From Albula goreensis (lineage: Eukaryota; Chordata; Actinopteri; Albuliformes; Albulidae): a DNA stretch of 64,000 nucleotides. The position numbers and the translations under genes are program-made. The notes beneath the pieces were generated by a model. That model had not been told where the DNA came from, did not search any database, and worked only from the letters and a program-made list of their open reading frames with translations. This document shows positions 59,887-64,000 of the stretch, in pieces (the stretch's first letter is position 1; the number at the start of each line of letters is the position of its first letter). The DNA is taken from the NCBI GenBank assembly GCA_022829145.1, contig CM040755.1:13083063-13147062 (forward strand), read 5' to 3'.

Positions 59887-62800
59887 CATATAGATAGTGG
59901 TGATATGATTTAAAAAGACACAGGAACCATTAAGAGTTGAACTCAACAAATGCTTGACAACTTCCTGACACATTTGAAGATTTGTACAATAAACAATGTG
60001 AGAATCTTTCTTGACTTGCTTTAACCTTGAAAACCAAAACTATAATAGTAAACCAGTAATATTTACTATTCTCTCAACCCTTCTATGTGCATATTCTGTC
60101 ACTAAACATTACTTAATCTGAAAAGAAATCATGATTCTAAGATCGTCTCCAGTATGGTTATGTATAAAATTATTGTGAAATAAAGATTAGATTACAGTCA
60201 CAGAAATACCATCAGCAAAATGAAAAACGTTTTGGATAACCATAATATATCACAGATCACAACGAAATGAGCTAACTTTATCTTATTTAACAAGTTCTAA
60301 AAAAACTGCATCAAAGCTGATGATGGCATAATTACCAACAAAGCCCTCAACAAGAGGCAAACACCGCATGAAGAAGATTACTTGAACAAAGATTTAAATA
60401 CCAATCTGGGTGGCTAAATGAAAACGCATGACATTATACTATGTGCACACCATGAAAAAAGATGATGAAAATACAATCCCATTTTTAATATCAAAACTGT
60501 TTGTTTTATTTCCTTTATATTTTATTTCAGAGAGGTCAACAGCATGTTGTGTGCAATGTAAAAGATCTAATCTTCAAGGTTTCATGGTTCTATACGTTCT
60601 TGATTCGATTGCTTATGTTTATTGTTCATTCGATTGTTTATGTTCATCAATTGTCAAAGCTGTAATTACTGACTTGAAAAAGACATTTGAAAAATATATC
60701 AATATTTTTTCAGTAATATGTCATTTTCTGAAGTTTCCACCCGCCCATATCCAGTGAACTCACACAGACTTTCTGCCTTGCTCTCATTGCTGCTTTTGAT
60801 CAGCTTCAATGGTTGTCAACACCAGGGGCCTGCTATGATGTGAAACAGACTGCTTTTGTATTAAATGAGAAAACATTTGATGGATGGCTTCCCAGGTTGG
60901 AGTGATCCTGATCCAGTCAAGGGGAGCATGCAGTGGACTCATCGCTGTTTCTTGGACTTGCAAAGGATTATGTGTCTGCCAGTTCCTTGTGTGTGAGACC
61001 CTCCACAGCATGCAATGGGCAAAGAGCCATGTGAGCACTCTGCTTGAGTAACCTTTCACCTCCTCTGCCATTTCTGAAGGCTACTATTACTCTCAACTAC
61101 ATATGAGTACATTCATAAGACATTACTGTACAAATTCTTAGTAATAATTGTATTGGCTGGCATATTATTGAAAGGAAAGCACAGAGGGTGTGGTTCCTTT
61201 GTTGGTCCTGGTACAGACGTAAGGAGAGGGGGGCGTGTCCTGTGGCAGACTGGTGAACGGCGGGACTTCAGGGCACACAGTGAGAGAAGAGCTAATCCTG
61301 CCATATGTTCCTTACAACTGAGGGTCTTTCATTCTCGCCAAGAGGGTGTGATACCATACACTTCCCCTGTAATCTGGGAAACATGATGAGCGGTGCCTTA
61401 ATGAAGAGGAAGACTTATGTGGGCGAAAGCCTGTTTGCATGCTGTGCCAGTGAAACAGTATCCTTTGAGAGCCCACCAGACAGTCTTAAACCTCTGCGCT
61501 GAAGCCTCCATAAATCAGCCAGCATTTAAATCTTTAACTAGCCCTCAGGTTCTAATGTGGAGAATGCTCAGGCCGCTTTATTTCAGGTTCAGAGGAAAGG
61601 GGAGTTTTAAAGGAGATCACACTGCTGATGCATTCTGGAATCTATTTCATACTTTTTAAACATTTTTTGCAAAGGACATTAGGGCCACTGCGTATGCGCT
61701 GGCAGGATGGATCAGATGGAAAGTAACGCTCTCAATACACGGCACAGCCTATTTCTGAATACTGCCTGTTCAGTGAGAAAGGCCGAGGCACAGACACCCT
61801 TCGGCCCCTTAACAGCTTAGCTACCCACCATAAAGAAAATGAGATGATAGCCACACTGAATTTCAAGCCTCTAAATCTTTTGGAAAAATTCACATATTAG
61901 ATACTTCTAACAAGTAAAGCAGTCCTTGAATAGATAAAACGAGAAGACTCTAACATTTATGAGTCTGAATGAGAGATTTCTACTTCTATGTCTGAAACAG
62001 TTATCTGTAAAGTGTATTGTGACACATTTTTGTGAAATGCCCTATACAACTTAACTCCATTTGATGATTTGATATGTTTAAACAACTTGAAAGCTGCATG
62101 GTAGGAAGTGACACAGACAGTTATAATTGTAAGAATAGTTTGCTAGGAATTATGCTGGCATCAGATAGACTAGGTGCTTTCATGACCTTAATCACCACAG
62201 TGATACAATTGACATTTTACAGTCAGCAATAGGTTCACTCTGGAGACATTTTATAGGCAGAATGACCTGCTCACCTCAATATATTGCACTATATTGACCT
62301 GTTCTTTCACACATAAGTTGTATTTAAGTCATTGACAGTGAAGAAAGAATGAAGTTTTTTGTGGGGAATTTCAAGGGGATGATGCTGAACTAAAATGTCT
62401 TCTTTTATGCTTTCTTATTTTTTCTACTTTTTCTTCTACTTTTCTATTTCTTCTTTTAGCTATGAAGGCTTCTGATTTACAAGGAATCTGTTTCCAGCAA
62501 GTATCATGTTTATTGCTGGCATGTAATACACCCTAGTGACCAAGGGGGGGAAGCAAAGACCAATTAAACTTATGCTTGTAGTCCGCTAAAAACCACAAGC
62601 AATCGCTACCTCTCTTTCTTTTCTCTTTTTAGAAATCATGTTTGACCCAACTAAGTTAAATTATATTTTGAGCTTAAATCATAAAAAAATATTTCTTTGT
62701 GTCATATGCCTGGCTTCAAGGGTCTATAGCAATTTTAATCTGTTATTTTATAATTCCATCCCAAATGAGATTTTGGAAGTGTCATCCAATATAAGGGAGA

Positions 62801-64000
62801 GGGCCAATGCTGACCAAATACATTGGCCCCAGAAACACGCCAGAAACCAAGCATAAATTATTTCAAGTACTTTGAAATGCAATCTCACAACTGTCATGAT
62901 TTCTCTCCAAATGAAATGCATTTTAGGATCTGTACGGCAGCCAAACGTTTCGATTTCTCGCCAGAAACCTTTCACATCTCCACTAAATGGCCTGTGTGGC
63001 ATAAACAGCGTTTGGCTGGGGATCTGGCACACAGCACCGTGTTTTACCAATGGACACTGACACAGGGCTGCTCCCTTTGTCTTACGTGGCAATTCTTCTC
63101 AGAGATTAGATTCCGTTGTTAAGCATCTCCCAGTACTAATCAGCCTGTAAATCGAAACCCATTTCAGGTTTGGAGCTCTCGTTCCATGCTCATTTGCCTC
63201 TTCATCAAGAGGCGCGCCGGTGGCACACAAATACGATCGAGGACGCCCACTGATCTCTGAGGAATGAACGATGACTAACCACAAAATGGCAAACGCCCTG
63301 ATGTACTACCGAATGTGCTGCTTCGTGGCCATACTGTAACTGGCCAGGACAGATTTACACAGCCATGCTGTGGCAGACTGAGTGTGCTCTCAAAGCCTGA
63401 GGGGCTCTTCCTGTAACTCACATCTTGCTCCACTGCCAGGTTTGGATTTATTATGTCCCCCTCAGATGACTGCAAGTGACCCTCTCACCTTGACCTCTAT
63501 GGTGGTTCCAGTGACCCCTCCAATCCCCTCATCTGTCATTCTGGGCAGAGGGCACATCTCAAGTTCAACCAGCATGGACAGCACGTTCATTTTACAAAGG
63601 AAACAAAAGGCCTCTGTGAAGTAAAGCTTCACAACAACTTTGTGTTTTCCAAATCACATTCTCTGTTAAGTCCTACCCATATGAAAACCAAACAGAATAT
63701 ATTATCTCTTTGAGGGTGGGGGGTGCGGGGTGGGGGTTGGGGAGGGTTTCAGGGTTGGGGTCTGTGTTTTTATTTATGTCACATTCAGCTGGAAGTTTGA
63801 TAATCCAATGTTCATGCATAGTTTCCAAACCACTGGAAATTAAGCGAATACATTTCTTTCCACAGTAAAATATAGAACAAGGAAATGATTGCTTTTCATT
63901 ATCACTCTCGTTGATGACAAATGAAGCTTGTTTGAAAACAATTAACTTTCAATTTGCAACTGATACAGTCCCACTTGCTTTGATTTAATCATTCTTTGTT
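59887..64000. other. Intergenic DNA, no gene seen
   Basis: No recognisable coding exon; in particular none of the secretogranin-3 exons expected next in the human order. The stretch 62740-63290 is compositionally complex and free of repeats, and a G-rich tract lies at 63713-63757. Confidence 0.6.
63713..63757 (+). other. G-quadruplex-forming tract
   Basis: Seven runs of three or more G separated by one to seven bases (GGGTGGGGGGTGCGGGG and following runs), more than enough for an intramolecular G-quadruplex on the + strand. Confidence 0.85.

Noticed and set aside
47650-64000. Secretogranin-3 (scg3), the next gene in the human order
   Set aside because: I looked for its conserved exons in the listed open frames on both strands and found none; it may lie outside the window or elsewhere.

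Overview
This is a vertebrate genomic window, most likely from a ray-finned (teleost-grade) fish. The signs are split genes with GT-AG introns, vertebrate-specific proteins, fairly compact introns (roughly 70 bp to 5 kb), many CA/AT microsatellites and a fish-type tRNA-derived SINE remnant. I cannot name the species. It holds two recognisable protein-coding genes in tail-to-tail orientation, in the same neighbour order as human 15q21 (GLDN next to DMXL2).

Region 1-4840 is AT-rich upstream DNA with no gene I can support. A TATA box near 4845 precedes gldn (gliomedin) on the + strand. Ten coding exons (5101-8954) encode a 520-residue type II membrane protein: N-terminal membrane anchor, furin-type site, two collagen-like Gly-X-Y blocks and a C-terminal olfactomedin domain. 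Its 3' UTR probably ends at one of several AATAAA signals between 9410 and 9876.

From 47319 down to 10845 on the - strand lies dmxl2 (Dmx-like 2, rabconnectin-3 alpha). I could join 46 coding exons in frame. They give about 3092 residues with two optional cassette exons (51 and 144 nt), or 3027 without them; human DMXL2 has about 3036. It is a WD40-repeat scaffold of the metazoan RAVE/rabconnectin-3 complex, which controls V-ATPase assembly and acidification of synaptic and secretory vesicles. Its poly(A) signal (about 10342) lies less than 0.5 kb from the last gldn signal.

The dmxl2 introns carry microsatellites, a SINE fragment, a purine-rich tract and a 41-bp hairpin-forming minisatellite that fills most of one intron. 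Splicing oddities include a GC-AG intron, a tandem (NAGNAG) acceptor and a weak GT donor. From about 47.65 kb to the end the window is AT-rich intergenic DNA. It holds simple repeats, an 18-bp-arm inverted repeat, a strong G-quadruplex motif and a few stretches that look like conserved noncoding elements. No gene can be supported there. The two genes are not known to act together: gliomedin organises nodes of Ranvier in peripheral nerve, while Dmxl2 regulates vesicle acidification. The neighbourhood is syntenic rather than an operon.
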